DNA of 64,000 nucleotides, taken from NCBI RefSeq assembly GCF_004804275.1, contig NZ_STGI01000001.1, positions 372,001 to 436,000 on the forward strand, written 5' to 3'. Positions 7,974-17,226 of this stretch are shown one piece after another (position 1 is the stretch's first letter; each line of letters opens with the position of its first letter). The stretch is from Herbaspirillum sp. ST 5-3. Its GTDB lineage: Bacteria > Pseudomonadota > Gammaproteobacteria > Burkholderiales > Burkholderiaceae_D. The notes under the pieces are model-generated. The model was not told the origin of the DNA. It was given only the letters and a program-made list of their open reading frames with translations, and made no database searches. Made by a program: the position numbers and the translations under genes.

Positions 7974-9272
7974 TCAGTACACTTCAGGATTCGGATCGGT
8001 CTTTTCGAGTTCGATCGACGCGGCCAGCAAGGCCATGCGCGCGACGACGCCGTACATGTAGAAACGGTTGGGCGGCGCGGTGCCCGGCTTGGCCTGCAGG
8101 TCGGGCAAGGCATGCTGCTGCGCGAATGCCAGCGGCACGAAATGCATGCCGGGAGAGTTCAGGTTTTCGTCGACACCGCGTTCGGCATGCACGCGGTAGA
8201 AGCCGCCGACCACATAACGGTCAATCATGTAGACCACCGGCTCGGCGACCGCATCGTTGATGTGTTCGAAGGTATGCACGCCTTCCTGGATGATCACGTC
8301 GGAGACTTCGAGGCCTTCCTTGACGACCGCCATCTTGTTGCGCTGCTTGCGGTTGAGGTCCTTCACCTCGCTCGCATCCCTGACGGTCATGATGCCCATG
8401 CCATAGGTGCCGGCGTCGGCTTTCACGATGACGAAAGGCTTTTCCTTGATGCCGTATTCCTTGTATTTCTTGCGGATCTTGGCCAGCACCGCGTCGACAT
8501 TGGAGGCCAGGCATTCTTCGCCGGTACGCTCATGGAAATTGACCTCGCCGCACTTGGCGAAATACGGATTAAGCATCCAGCCATCGACATCGATCAGCTT
8601 GGCGAACTTCTTCACCACTTCGTCATAGGCGGCAAAGTGGTTGGTCTTGCGGCGCACGGTCCAGCCGGCATGCAGCGGCGGCAACAGACTCTGCTCATGC
8701 AGGTTTTCCAGGATGGGCGGAATGCCGGAGGACAGATCGTTGTTCAGCAGGATGGTGCACGGATCGAAATTCTTCAGTCCGAGACGGCGGCCATTGGCAG
8801 AGCGCTCGAGCGGTTCGAGCGTGATCGTGCTGCCGTCGGGCAGGTCGATATTGGTTGGTTCCTTCACCTCTTCGGACAAGGAGCCCAGACGGACATTCAG
8901 GCCGGTCTGGCGGAAGATCTGCATCAGACGCGCGACGTTTTGCAGGTAAAAGACGTTGCGCGTATGGCGCTCCGGAATCAGCAACAGATTCTTGGCGTCC
9001 GGACAATATTTCTCTATTGCGGCCATCGCTGCCTGCACCGCGAGCGGCAGCATTTCGGGCGACAGGTTGTTGAAACCGCCGGGGAACAGGTTGGTGTCGA
9101 CCGGCGCCAGCTTGAATCCGGCGTTGCGCAGGTCAACCGAGCAGTAAAACGGCGGCGTATGCTCCTGCCATTCGAGACGGAACCAGCGCTCGATGGACGG
9201 CGTCGCGGACAGGATTTTCTTTTCAAGGTCGAGAAGCGGACCGTTCAGGGCGGTGACGAGATGCGGAACCAT
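7974..9272 (-). CDS. gshA: Glutamate-cysteine ligase (proteobacterial ATP-grasp-like type)
   Basis: 432 residues. The sequence belongs to the betaproteobacterial and Acidithiobacillus-type GshA, which is unrelated in sequence to the E. coli enzyme: it has D-T-N-L-F-P-G-G-F-N-N near residue 60, P-E-R-H-T-R-N and the late V-K-A-D-A-G-T-Y-G-M-G-I-M. It makes gamma-glutamylcysteine, the first step to glutathione, and gshB follows directly. The gene starts a probable gshA-gshB-EIIA-ptsH-ptsI transcript. Its upstream region (9273-9460) is bounded by the amtB terminator, so it needs its own promoter, which I could not place. Confidence 0.93.
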   Translation of the reverse strand: MVPHLVTALNGPLLDLEKKILSATPSIERWFRLEWQEHTPPFYCSVDLRNAGFKLAPVDTNLFPGGFNNLSPEMLPLAVQAAMAAIEKYCPDAKNLLLIPERHTRNVFYLQNVARLMQIFRQTGLNVRLGSLSEEVKEPTNIDLPDGSTITLEPLERSANGRRLGLKNFDPCTILLNNDLSSGIPPILENLHEQSLLPPLHAGWTVRRKTNHFAAYDEVVKKFAKLIDVDGWMLNPYFAKCGEVNFHERTGEECLASNVDAVLAKIRKKYKEYGIKEKPFVIVKADAGTYGMGIMTVRDASEVKDLNRKQRNKMAVVKEGLEVSDVIIQEGVHTFEHINDAVAEPVVYMIDRYVVGGFYRVHAERGVDENLNSPGMHFVPLAFAQQHALPDLQAKPGTAPPNRFYMYGVVARMALLAASIELEKTDPNPEVY

Positions 9273-9463
9273 GGAAACCTTCTAGCAGTAAGCATTTTTG
9301 CAATAGGAAGATTCTAACGGTAATCGTCCTATTGCGTGTACGGGGTGTTGTCAGAGGAAGGCGAAATCCGGATGTGCATTTCACAATTGGCAACGAACAT
9401 CCGGCGTCCATAATGGACGAAAGTTAAATCTGGGCGGACACGCCCTTTTTAAAGAGCTTGCCG

Positions 9464-9492
9464 AAAAAAAAGCGCCTCGGGTGAGGCGCTTT
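9464..9492 (-). terminator. Intrinsic terminator of the porin-glnK-amtB operon
   Basis: On the minus strand AAAGCGCCTC pairs perfectly with GAGGCGCTTT around a four-base loop and is followed by a run of about eight T. It lies 42 bases after the amtB stop. Confidence 0.9.
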
Positions 9493-9533
9493 GAAAATTC
9501 CCTCGGAGACTGCCGGGGAGATGAAGCTGTCGA

Positions 9534-11069
9534 TCAGGAGTGGTAAGCCGATTCGCCGTGGCTCGCGATATCGAGGCCCTCGCGCTCCTGCTCTTCCGGC
9601 ACCCGCAGGCCGATCAGCAGGTCAACCACTTTATACGCGACAAACGCCACCACGCCGGACCAGATCAGGGTCGTGAGCACGCCCTGGAACTGGATCCACA
9701 CTTGTCCAGCGATCGAATAGTCATCAGCAACCTTGTTGGCAACGTAGTCATAGATGCCGGTGCCGCCCAGCGACGGTGCAGCGAACACACCGGTCAGCAA
9801 GGCACCCAGGATCCCGCCCACGCCATGCACGCCAAAGACGTCGAGGGAGTCATCCGCACCCAACAGGCGCTTCAGGCCGTTCACGCCCCACAGGCAGACG
9901 ATGCCGGCCAGCAGGCCAATCACCAGTGCACCCATGACACCCACGAAGCCGGCCGCCGGAGTGATCGCCACCAGACCGGCAACGGCGCCGGATGCAGCAC
10001 CCAGCATGGACGGCTTGCCCTTGCCCATCCACTCGCCAAAGCTCCAGGACAGGGTCGCCGCAGCGGTCGCCAGCAGCGTGTTGATGAAGGCAAGTGCCGC
10101 GGTACCGCCCGCTTCCAGTGCGGAACCGGCATTGAAGCCAAACCAGCCGACCCACAGGAGCGATGCGCCCACCATGGTCAGGGTCAGCGAGTGCGGCGCC
10201 ATTGATTCACGGCCGTAGCCGATACGCTTGCCGACCACGTATGCGCCAACCAGACCAGCCACGGCGGCATTGATGTGGACAACGGTGCCGCCTGCGAAGT
10301 CAAGCGCGCCCTTCTGGAACAGCCAGCCGGCAGCAGCGGTCGCCTTTTCAGCGGCAGCCGCATCGGTGAAGGCATCCGGGCCAGGCCAGAACCAGACCAT
10401 GTGCGCAATCGGCAGGTAGGAGAACGTGAACCACAGCACGACGAACAACAGCACGGCCGAGAACTTGATGCGTTCGGCGAAGGCACCGACGATCAGGCCG
10501 CAGGTAATTGCCGCGAAGGTTGCCTGGAAGGCGACGAAGCTGAATTCAGGAATCACCACACCCTTGCTGAAGGTGCCGGTATTGGAATCCGGGGTCAGCC
10601 CTTTCAGGAACAGACGATCGAGCGAGCCGATAATGCTGTTGCCTTCGGTGAATGCGAGCGAGTAGCCGTAAATGCACCACAACACGATGATCAAGGCGAA
10701 AATCATGAAGACCTGCATCAGGATCGACAGCATGTTCTTGGAGCGGACCAGGCCGCCATAGAACAGGGCCAGGCCGGGAATCGTCATCAGGATCACCAGC
10801 ACGGTGGCCACCATCATCCAGGCGGTATCACCCTTGTTGGGAGCCGGCGCCGGAGCGGCGGCAACCGAGGCGGCCGGTGCTGCAGGCGCGGCGGTTGCCG
10901 GAGCGGCGGCAGCCGGTGCAGCAGGGACAGCCGCGGCGGGAGCGGATGCCTGGGCAACGACCGCTTCAGCCTTGGCGGATGGCGCATCGTCAGCCAGCGC
11001 CGGCTGCGCGAAGCCGACCGCGCACAGCAGCACGCCGGCCGCCACGAAGCTTGCAAAGAATTTTTTCAT
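9534..11069 (-). CDS. amtB: Ammonium transporter AmtB with Ala/Pro-rich N-terminal extension
   Basis: 511 residues. A signal peptide (MKKFFASFVAAGVLL...PALA) is followed by about 55 residues made almost only of Ala, Pro and Val, then the Amt channel core of about 11 membrane segments starting at D-T-A-W-M-M. Core motifs include F-Y-G-G-L-V-R-S-K-N and D-F-A-G-G-T-V-V-H-I-N, which contains the first conserved pore His, and later D-V-F-G-V-H-G-V-G-G with the second. AmtB conducts ammonium or ammonia and is gated by GlnK. The gene follows glnK by 12 bases. The low-complexity linker is longer than in E. coli AmtB, but similar linkers occur in Burkholderiales. Confidence 0.95.
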   Translation of the reverse strand: MKKFFASFVAAGVLLCAVGFAQPALADDAPSAKAEAVVAQASAPAAAVPAAPAAAAPATAAPAAPAASVAAAPAPAPNKGDTAWMMVATVLVILMTIPGLALFYGGLVRSKNMLSILMQVFMIFALIIVLWCIYGYSLAFTEGNSIIGSLDRLFLKGLTPDSNTGTFSKGVVIPEFSFVAFQATFAAITCGLIVGAFAERIKFSAVLLFVVLWFTFSYLPIAHMVWFWPGPDAFTDAAAAEKATAAAGWLFQKGALDFAGGTVVHINAAVAGLVGAYVVGKRIGYGRESMAPHSLTLTMVGASLLWVGWFGFNAGSALEAGGTAALAFINTLLATAAATLSWSFGEWMGKGKPSMLGAASGAVAGLVAITPAAGFVGVMGALVIGLLAGIVCLWGVNGLKRLLGADDSLDVFGVHGVGGILGALLTGVFAAPSLGGTGIYDYVANKVADDYSIAGQVWIQFQGVLTTLIWSGVVAFVAYKVVDLLIGLRVPEEQEREGLDIASHGESAYHS

Positions 11070-11081
11070 TTCACTCCTCCT

Positions 11082-12157
<1,076 letters not shown>

Positions 12158-12214
12158 GGCGTTTCCCTTTGGTGTTGGAACAAAATGACTGGAATTGCAT
12201 TTTCCCAACCACTT

Positions 12215-12230
12215 AGCAGGACTCATGCCA
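12215..12230 (-). promoter_or_regulatory. Sigma-54 type promoter of porin-glnK-amtB
   Basis: On the minus strand TGGCAT-GAGTC-CTGCT matches the sigma-54 consensus TGGCAC-N5-TTGCW, with the GG and GC pairs exactly 12 bases apart. It lies 58 bases upstream of the porin start, giving a leader of about 45 bases. Nitrogen-starvation control of glnK-amtB by sigma-54 and NtrC is well known in proteobacteria. Confidence 0.75.
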
Positions 12231-12315
12231 CCCTTTTTCCACATGGGATGCGTTATTATTTTTCCATTTCGACGCCAATCTGCCCCTTAAGCCGGCTTCA
12301 GCCGCCATGGCGACT

Positions 12316-12383
12316 GCACCGAATTCAAACAATGCACCACACTAGCCGCACCATCATGACGCGCACCATGGTGGGCCGCACCA
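12316..12383. promoter_or_regulatory. Tandem NtrC-like half-sites (GCACC repeats)
   Basis: GCACCA occurs four times in direct orientation at 12334, 12348, 12363 and 12378, i.e. every 14-15 bases, and GCACC once more at 12316. An opposed half-site TGGTGG abuts the third copy. GCACC/GGTGC is the half-site of NtrC. The cluster lies about 100-150 bases upstream of the sigma-54 promoter, the usual enhancer distance. The classical spaced palindrome is not formed, so binding by NtrC is an inference. Confidence 0.5.
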
Positions 12384-12416
12384 AGAATGGGCGATTTATT
12401 CAACCAAGGATTCATC

Positions 12417-12668
12417 ATGGACAAGACCAACTTTTTTAACGACCTCCAAGCAAAGATCAATCAGGCGCTCGAAAACTCCCCGGCCAAGGATATCGAGAAG
12501 AATGTGAAGGCCATGCTCACGCAGGGCTTTTCCCGGCTCGATCTGGTGACGCGTGAGGAATTCGATATTCAGTCACAGATCCTTGCCAAGACCCGCGCCA
12601 AGCTGGAAGCACTGGAAGCGCGCGTCGCGGAGCTGGAGGCCCAGCTGAAAAAAGCGCCTGAACAATGA
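12417..12668 (+). CDS. ubiK: Ubiquinone biosynthesis accessory factor UbiK
   Basis: 83 residues of the BMFP / YqiC family: an N-terminal amphipathic part (F-F-N-D-L-Q-A-K-I) and a C-terminal coiled coil (A-K-L-E-A-L-E-A-R-V-A-E-L-E). UbiK helps the UbiJ-containing complex that makes ubiquinone under air. The ATG at 12417 (MDKTNFF) is the family start; the longer frame from 12387 adds residues not in the family and overlaps the GCACC repeats. The stop overlaps the comM start by four bases. Confidence 0.88.
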   Translation: MDKTNFFNDLQAKINQALENSPAKDIEKNVKAMLTQGFSRLDLVTREEFDIQSQILAKTRAKLEALEARVAELEAQLKKAPEQ

Positions 12669-14188
12669 GCCTGGCGGTTCTGAAAAGCCGCGCACTTTCC
12701 GGAATGCAAGCTCCGGAAGTCACGGTCGAAGTCCATTTGGCAAACGGCTTGCCCTCCTTCACCATCGTTGGCCTCCCGGAAACTGAAGTCAAGGAATCGA
12801 AGGACCGGGTGCGCGCGGCATTGCAGAATGCGCGCTTCGAGTTCCCCGCGCGTCGCATTACCGTCAATCTTGCCCCTGCCGACCTGCCGAAGGAGTCCGG
12901 CCGCTTCGACCTGCCGATCGCGCTTGGCATCCTCGCCGCTTCCGGCCAGATGCCTGCCGACGAACTGGACAAGTACGAATTCGCGGGCGAGTTGTCCTTG
13001 TCAGGCGAATTGCGCCCGATTCGGGGTGCGCTGGCGATGACCTATGCGATGCACCGCGCCGGCGATGTCAGCGGCAAGGAACGCGCTTTCATCCTGCCGC
13101 GCGCCAATGCCGACGAAGCAGCGCTGGTGCGCGATGCGTCGATTTTCCCGGCCGAATCCCTGTTGCAGGTCTGCGCCCATTTTGCCGCCAGCGACGGAGA
13201 AGCCCGGCTCGCACGACATCGTGCCCACGCGGACGCAGCACGCCCGGCCTATCCCGATTTCGCCGAAGTAAAAGGTCAGGCGCAGGCCAAGCGCGCACTG
13301 GAAGTCGCCGCTGCCGGCGGCCATAGCGTGCTGATGGTCGGCCCGCCTGGAACCGGCAAGTCGATGTTGGCGGCACGCTTTCCCGGCATCCTGCCGCCGA
13401 TGACGGATGAAGAAGCACTCGAATCAGCGGCGGTGCAATCGCTTTCGAGCGGCTTTTCGATATCTCGCTGGAAGGCACGCCCTTTCCGCGCTCCGCACCA
13501 CACGGCTTCCGGCGTGGCGCTGGTTGGCGGCGGCGGCACGCCACGTCCCGGCGAAATTTCGCTGGCGCATCGGGGCGTCCTCTTCCTCGATGAATTACCC
13601 GAATTTGATCGCAAGGTGCTCGAGGTGCTGCGCGAACCCTTGGAGTCGGGCCACATCACGATTTCACGCGCAGCGCGGCAATCCGATTTCCCGGCGCGCT
13701 TTCAACTGGTCGCGGCCATGAACCCCTGCCCCTGCGGCTACCTCGGCCACCATGCCAATCGCTGCCGCTGCACGCCGGATGTGGTGGCGCGTTACCAGGA
13801 CAAGATTTCCGGCCCGCTGCTTGACCGTATCGACATGCAGATCCAGGTTGGCGCGCTGCCGCATGACGAATTGCTCAGGCAGGCCGACGGCGAGCCGTCG
13901 CGCGTGATTGCCGAGCGCGTCGAGCAGGCGTTCGAAAGACAGCTCAAGCGCCAGGGCAAGGGCAATCACGGTTTGTCCACGGCCGAGATCGACGCGCATT
14001 GCAAGCCGGATGAATCAGGCGAACAACTCTTGCGTCATGCCATGTCGAGGCTGAACTGGTCCGCGCGTGCCTATCACCGCGTGCTGAAAGTCGCTCGCAC
14101 CATTGCCGATATTGCCGATGAAAACATCATTCGCCAGCCGCATGTGGCGGAAGCGATTCAATATCGCCGCGCGCTGCGCGAGCATTGA
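12665..14188 (+). CDS. comM: YifB/ComM-family Mg-chelatase-like AAA+ ATPase
   Basis: 507 residues. The N-terminal ChlI-like domain contains S-G-M-Q-A-P-E-V-T-V-E-V and G-L-P-E-T-E-V-K-E-S-K-D-R-V; the AAA+ core has Walker A G-P-P-G-T-G-K-S and Walker B G-V-L-F-L-D-E-L-P-E-F; the C-terminal Mg-chelatase domain follows with M-N-P-C-P-C-G-Y. In Haemophilus and Vibrio, ComM is a hexameric helicase that drives branch migration when transformed DNA is integrated. The presence of dprA at 49.6 kb adds a second component used in natural transformation. It is translationally coupled to ubiK. Confidence 0.92.
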   Translation: MSLAVLKSRALSGMQAPEVTVEVHLANGLPSFTIVGLPETEVKESKDRVRAALQNARFEFPARRITVNLAPADLPKESGRFDLPIALGILAASGQMPADELDKYEFAGELSLSGELRPIRGALAMTYAMHRAGDVSGKERAFILPRANADEAALVRDASIFPAESLLQVCAHFAASDGEARLARHRAHADAARPAYPDFAEVKGQAQAKRALEVAAAGGHSVLMVGPPGTGKSMLAARFPGILPPMTDEEALESAAVQSLSSGFSISRWKARPFRAPHHTASGVALVGGGGTPRPGEISLAHRGVLFLDELPEFDRKVLEVLREPLESGHITISRAARQSDFPARFQLVAAMNPCPCGYLGHHANRCRCTPDVVARYQDKISGPLLDRIDMQIQVGALPHDELLRQADGEPSRVIAERVEQAFERQLKRQGKGNHGLSTAEIDAHCKPDESGEQLLRHAMSRLNWSARAYHRVLKVARTIADIADENIIRQPHVAEAIQYRRALREH

Positions 14189-14323
14189 ACCCTCGGTCGG
14201 GGCTGGCTCTGCCGCCCCGGCACTTCCACGACCCACGCAGGATCACCGCACTACGAGGCAGTGACGAACTCCGCATCGTGTTCACCTTCGGCGCGCGAAG
14301 CGCCCGCATGCGGCACGCGAGCA

Positions 14324-15772
14324 TCAAGCCGCTTTCCTCGCCAGACTTCCCACAATATCTCCCAGCCGTCGCATTGCCATCTCCAGATCGTCGGAATAGC
14401 GTCCGCCGCAACTCACCCGCATGAAGTGCTCGAAGCGGTCAGAGTTGGAAAACATCGAGCCCGGCGCAAACAGAATCCCTTCGTGCAGAGCCGCATCGAA
14501 GACATCCTTGGCCGACAGTTTCTCCGGAAGTTCAACCCATAAGGTGATGCCGCCTTCCGGCACGGTGAGCCGTGTGCCGAGCGGGAAATTGGCGGCAATC
14601 CCCTCCGCCATGCGCTCTCGCTGTCCGCGCAGGGCTGCGCGCAGGCGCCGCAGATGGCGGTCATAATCGGTGGATGCGAGGAACTCTGCGGCGGCAACCT
14701 GCGACCACTCCTCGTTGTCGCGTGTCTGTGCGTACTTGAGCATCGCAACGCGTGCGCGCCAGCGTCCCGCAGCCATCCAGCCGAGGCGCATACCGGGTGC
14801 AAGGATCTTGTGCAGCGAAGCGCAATAGATGACATTTCCGCTACGATCCCATGCCTTCAATGCGTTGAGCGGTGATTCGACATCAGCCAGTTCGCTGTAG
14901 GTATCGTCCTCGATCAGCGGAATACCGTGCTGTTCGCACAATCGTACGAGACGCTGCTTGTTCGCGTCCGGCATGATGCTGCCAAGCGGGTTTTGCAGAT
15001 GCGGAACGACGACCACCGCCTTGATGTCGTCGTAGGTTTGCATGGCCAATTCCAGTGCTTCGACGGAAACCCCTGTATTCGCACTGGTCGGAATTTCGAG
15101 CGCACGCAGGCCAAGGCTTTCCAGTATCTGCAGCAAGCCGTAAAAGGTCGGCGATTCGACTGCAATGGTATCGCCGGGCTGGGCGACTGCGCGCAATGCA
15201 AGGTTGAGTGCCTCGATGCATCCATGCGTCACGATTACCTCATCGGCATTGAGCACCAGTCCGCTTGCCATGGCGCGTTTCGCCAGCACGGCTCGGAATT
15301 GCGGATTGCCTCCCGGCGGGGCCGCACGCACCAGCATGTCGGGATCGCGGCGCAGCGCGCGGACAGCCGCGTTCTTCAATTGCAGGGAGGGATACAGATC
15401 CGGCGCGGCGCGCGCACCCGACAGGTTGATTTTCGGTGGATGACGGCGCCCCTGGGCGATGAACTCGGACACCCGGGCATGTATCCCGACATACTGCGCC
15501 GGATCGAGCGGCTGCCCGATATCCGGCTCCTCGAGCGGCGGAATGGCAAGTCGTTTCGGCTGACGCACGAAATAGCCCGAGCGCGGACGCGCCTCGATCC
15601 AGCCTTCACTCTCCAACTGCCGGCAAACCTGGAGTGCCGTCGAGAGACTGACGTCGTGCAGGCGCATCATGGCGCGCACCGACGGCATGCGTTCGCCGTG
15701 CGCCAGGGTGCCCATCCTGATCGCGCCCAGATAGTGATCCGCCAGCTGTCGGTAAAGAGGTCGTGCATCCAT
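14324..15772 (-). CDS. MocR-type regulator: GntR HTH fused to a class I aminotransferase
   Basis: 482 residues. Residues about 1-75 form a GntR-type winged helix (Y-R-Q-L-A-D-H-Y-L; M-P-S-V-R-A-M-M-R; L-E-S-E-G-W-I-E-A-R-P-R-S-G-Y). The rest is a PLP-dependent aminotransferase domain with the Schiff-base Lys in A-S-L-H-K-I-L-A-P-G-M-R. MocR proteins use the PLP domain as a sensor of amino acids, pyridoxal or related amines. The start at 15772 (MDARPLY) is chosen because the 174 codons upstream do not look like protein. It is divergent from a DUF2917 gene; this pairing is frequent in Burkholderiales and suggests it controls that gene. Confidence 0.9.
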   Translation of the reverse strand: MDARPLYRQLADHYLGAIRMGTLAHGERMPSVRAMMRLHDVSLSTALQVCRQLESEGWIEARPRSGYFVRQPKRLAIPPLEEPDIGQPLDPAQYVGIHARVSEFIAQGRRHPPKINLSGARAAPDLYPSLQLKNAAVRALRRDPDMLVRAAPPGGNPQFRAVLAKRAMASGLVLNADEVIVTHGCIEALNLALRAVAQPGDTIAVESPTFYGLLQILESLGLRALEIPTSANTGVSVEALELAMQTYDDIKAVVVVPHLQNPLGSIMPDANKQRLVRLCEQHGIPLIEDDTYSELADVESPLNALKAWDRSGNVIYCASLHKILAPGMRLGWMAAGRWRARVAMLKYAQTRDNEEWSQVAAAEFLASTDYDRHLRRLRAALRGQRERMAEGIAANFPLGTRLTVPEGGITLWVELPEKLSAKDVFDAALHEGILFAPGSMFSNSDRFEHFMRVSCGGRYSDDLEMAMRRLGDIVGSLARKAA

Positions 15773-15947
15773 GTCGCATGATCGCCTGTCCGCGGCGTGC
15801 GGAACAGATATAGATTGCAGAAAAATGAACGATAACAGATCCCTTGCGCGCGATCTGTTCCGATGCAGCGTGCCGTGTTCTGTGCCTGTTTTCCCTTGCC
15901 TTGCTTCCCTACCATGGAAGCTCGATGACGGCATGCAAGGAGCGCAA

Positions 15948-16286
15948 ATGCAACAGCAACTTCCGCAGCAAACCCGGCTAGGCAAGGGCCAGGTTTTGCA
16001 CGTGTTCATGCCTGCGCGCACGACGATTGTGACAGCACACGGCGGCGTGCGCGTGACCGGCCCTTTGATGTGGATCGGTGAACAGGCGGTGCAGCAAGAT
16101 CTTGTCTTGCGGGAAGGTGAAGCACATGTGACGCAAACCGCAGGCTGGACAGCGGTCTCGGCAATCAACTGCGCCGAAATACGGTGTTTTGCGCCGGCAC
16201 CCAGGTATGCCGCGCTGATCAAGCGTTTGCTCGCACTGCTGCCGCGGCGCAACAAATTGCTTACCGACAACGGCGAGCGACCGTAA
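15948..16286 (+). CDS. DUF2917 domain protein
   Basis: 112 residues, no signal peptide. The core G-Q-V-L-H-V-F, G-G-V-R-V-T-G-P-L-M-W-I and L-V-L-R-E-G-E-A-H-V resembles DUF2917, a small beta-rich domain with a cupin-like layout whose function is unknown. The ATG at 15948 has the Shine-Dalgarno AAGGAG at good distance; earlier ATGs in the frame do not. It is divergent from the MocR gene, with both starts facing a 175-base control region, and lies 22 bases before an AraC gene. Confidence 0.7.
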   Translation: MQQQLPQQTRLGKGQVLHVFMPARTTIVTAHGGVRVTGPLMWIGEQAVQQDLVLREGEAHVTQTAGWTAVSAINCAEIRCFAPAPRYAALIKRLLALLPRRNKLLTDNGERP

Positions 16287-16308
16287 GCGCCCACGTCGAT
16301 AAAGATTT

Positions 16309-17169
16309 ATGATGGCGGGCATGTTCCGCCATCCATCCGAATTCGTCACCTTCAAGGCCAGTCCGCATCTGCCGGGCGTGGAGATGTATTCGGCGCGGCT
16401 GGTCGATCATGCGTTCGCACCGCACGTACATGACGGCTATTCGCTGGGCGCCATCGAGACCGGTGTGGAGCGCTTCCGCTATCAGGGAACGGACCACCTG
16501 GCTCCGGCCGGCACTTTGGTGCTGCTCAATCCGGATGAAATGCACACGGGCCAGGCCGAAGTCGCGGCCGGATGGACCTATCAGATGCTGTACATCGAGC
16601 CGGAAACCTTGCGCGCGATGACCGGCGGCGAAGCCTTTTTCCCTGATGCGGCAACGCATGATCCGCAACTGGCCGCAGCCTTCCGGAAGACCTTTGGCCG
16701 GATGTGGAACGCAGCCGATGATCTCGCTTTCGTGTCCGAGTTCACCCTCCTGGTTGATGCGATTGTTGCGCGCTACGGCAGAAACACGCGAGCCGTGCGA
16801 CCCGTATCCGTGCGTGAAACGCGCCGCGCGGCAGGCATGCGGCGCGTGCTGGATTGCATTGAAGCACATCTGGATGAGACGCTGAGCATCGACACCCTGG
16901 CGGCGGAAGCCGGCCTGTCCATGTTTCACTTCGTGCGCGCATTTTCCGCAAGCTTTCACGTCACACCGCATCAATACCTGCAGGCGCGCCGCGCGGCCCG
17001 CGCCAAATCGCTGCTGGCACAACGCATCAGCCCGTCGGAGGCAGCCGCCGCGGCGGGGCTGACCGATCAAAGCCACCTGAACCGCTGGTTCAAGCGCGCC
17101 TATGGCGTCACACCGGCGCAATATCAACAGCAAATCGGTACAAGACCGGAAACCGCCAAGCGCGGATAA
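16309..17169 (+). CDS. AraC-family transcriptional regulator
   Basis: 286 residues. The N-terminal cupin-type AraC binding domain contains H-V-H-D-G-Y-S-L-G-A-I-E-T-G and L-L-N-P-D-E-M-H-T-G; the C-terminal double HTH has L-S-M-F-H-F-V-R-A-F and F-H-V-T-P-H-Q-Y-L, then G-L-T-D-Q-S-H-L-N-R-W-F-K. The pattern matches AraC regulators that control an adjacent amino-acid exporter, and a DMT exporter gene follows at once. Either of two adjacent ATGs (16309, 16312) could be the start. The effector is unknown. Confidence 0.9.
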   Translation: MMAGMFRHPSEFVTFKASPHLPGVEMYSARLVDHAFAPHVHDGYSLGAIETGVERFRYQGTDHLAPAGTLVLLNPDEMHTGQAEVAAGWTYQMLYIEPETLRAMTGGEAFFPDAATHDPQLAAAFRKTFGRMWNAADDLAFVSEFTLLVDAIVARYGRNTRAVRPVSVRETRRAAGMRRVLDCIEAHLDETLSIDTLAAEAGLSMFHFVRAFSASFHVTPHQYLQARRAARAKSLLAQRISPSEAAAAAGLTDQSHLNRWFKRAYGVTPAQYQQQIGTRPETAKRG

Positions 17170-17226
17170 TCACTTGTATCCATGCAGGGCTGCATGGGAC
17201 CAGTTCTATTTTTCTGCGTTTGCATC

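Noticed and set aside
7512-9317. Long plus-strand ORF (601 codons) opposite gshA and gshB
   Set aside because: Antisense shadow of two well-supported genes, spanning their junction; no start signal or family resemblance.
9432-9450. Second terminator (GGGCG/CGCCC with T-run) on the plus strand
   Set aside because: No plus-strand transcript is expected there and the stem is only five pairs; not annotated.
12334-12383. Short CRISPR-like array
   Set aside because: The repeated unit GCACCA is only six bases with 8-9 base spacers; regulatory half-sites explain it better.
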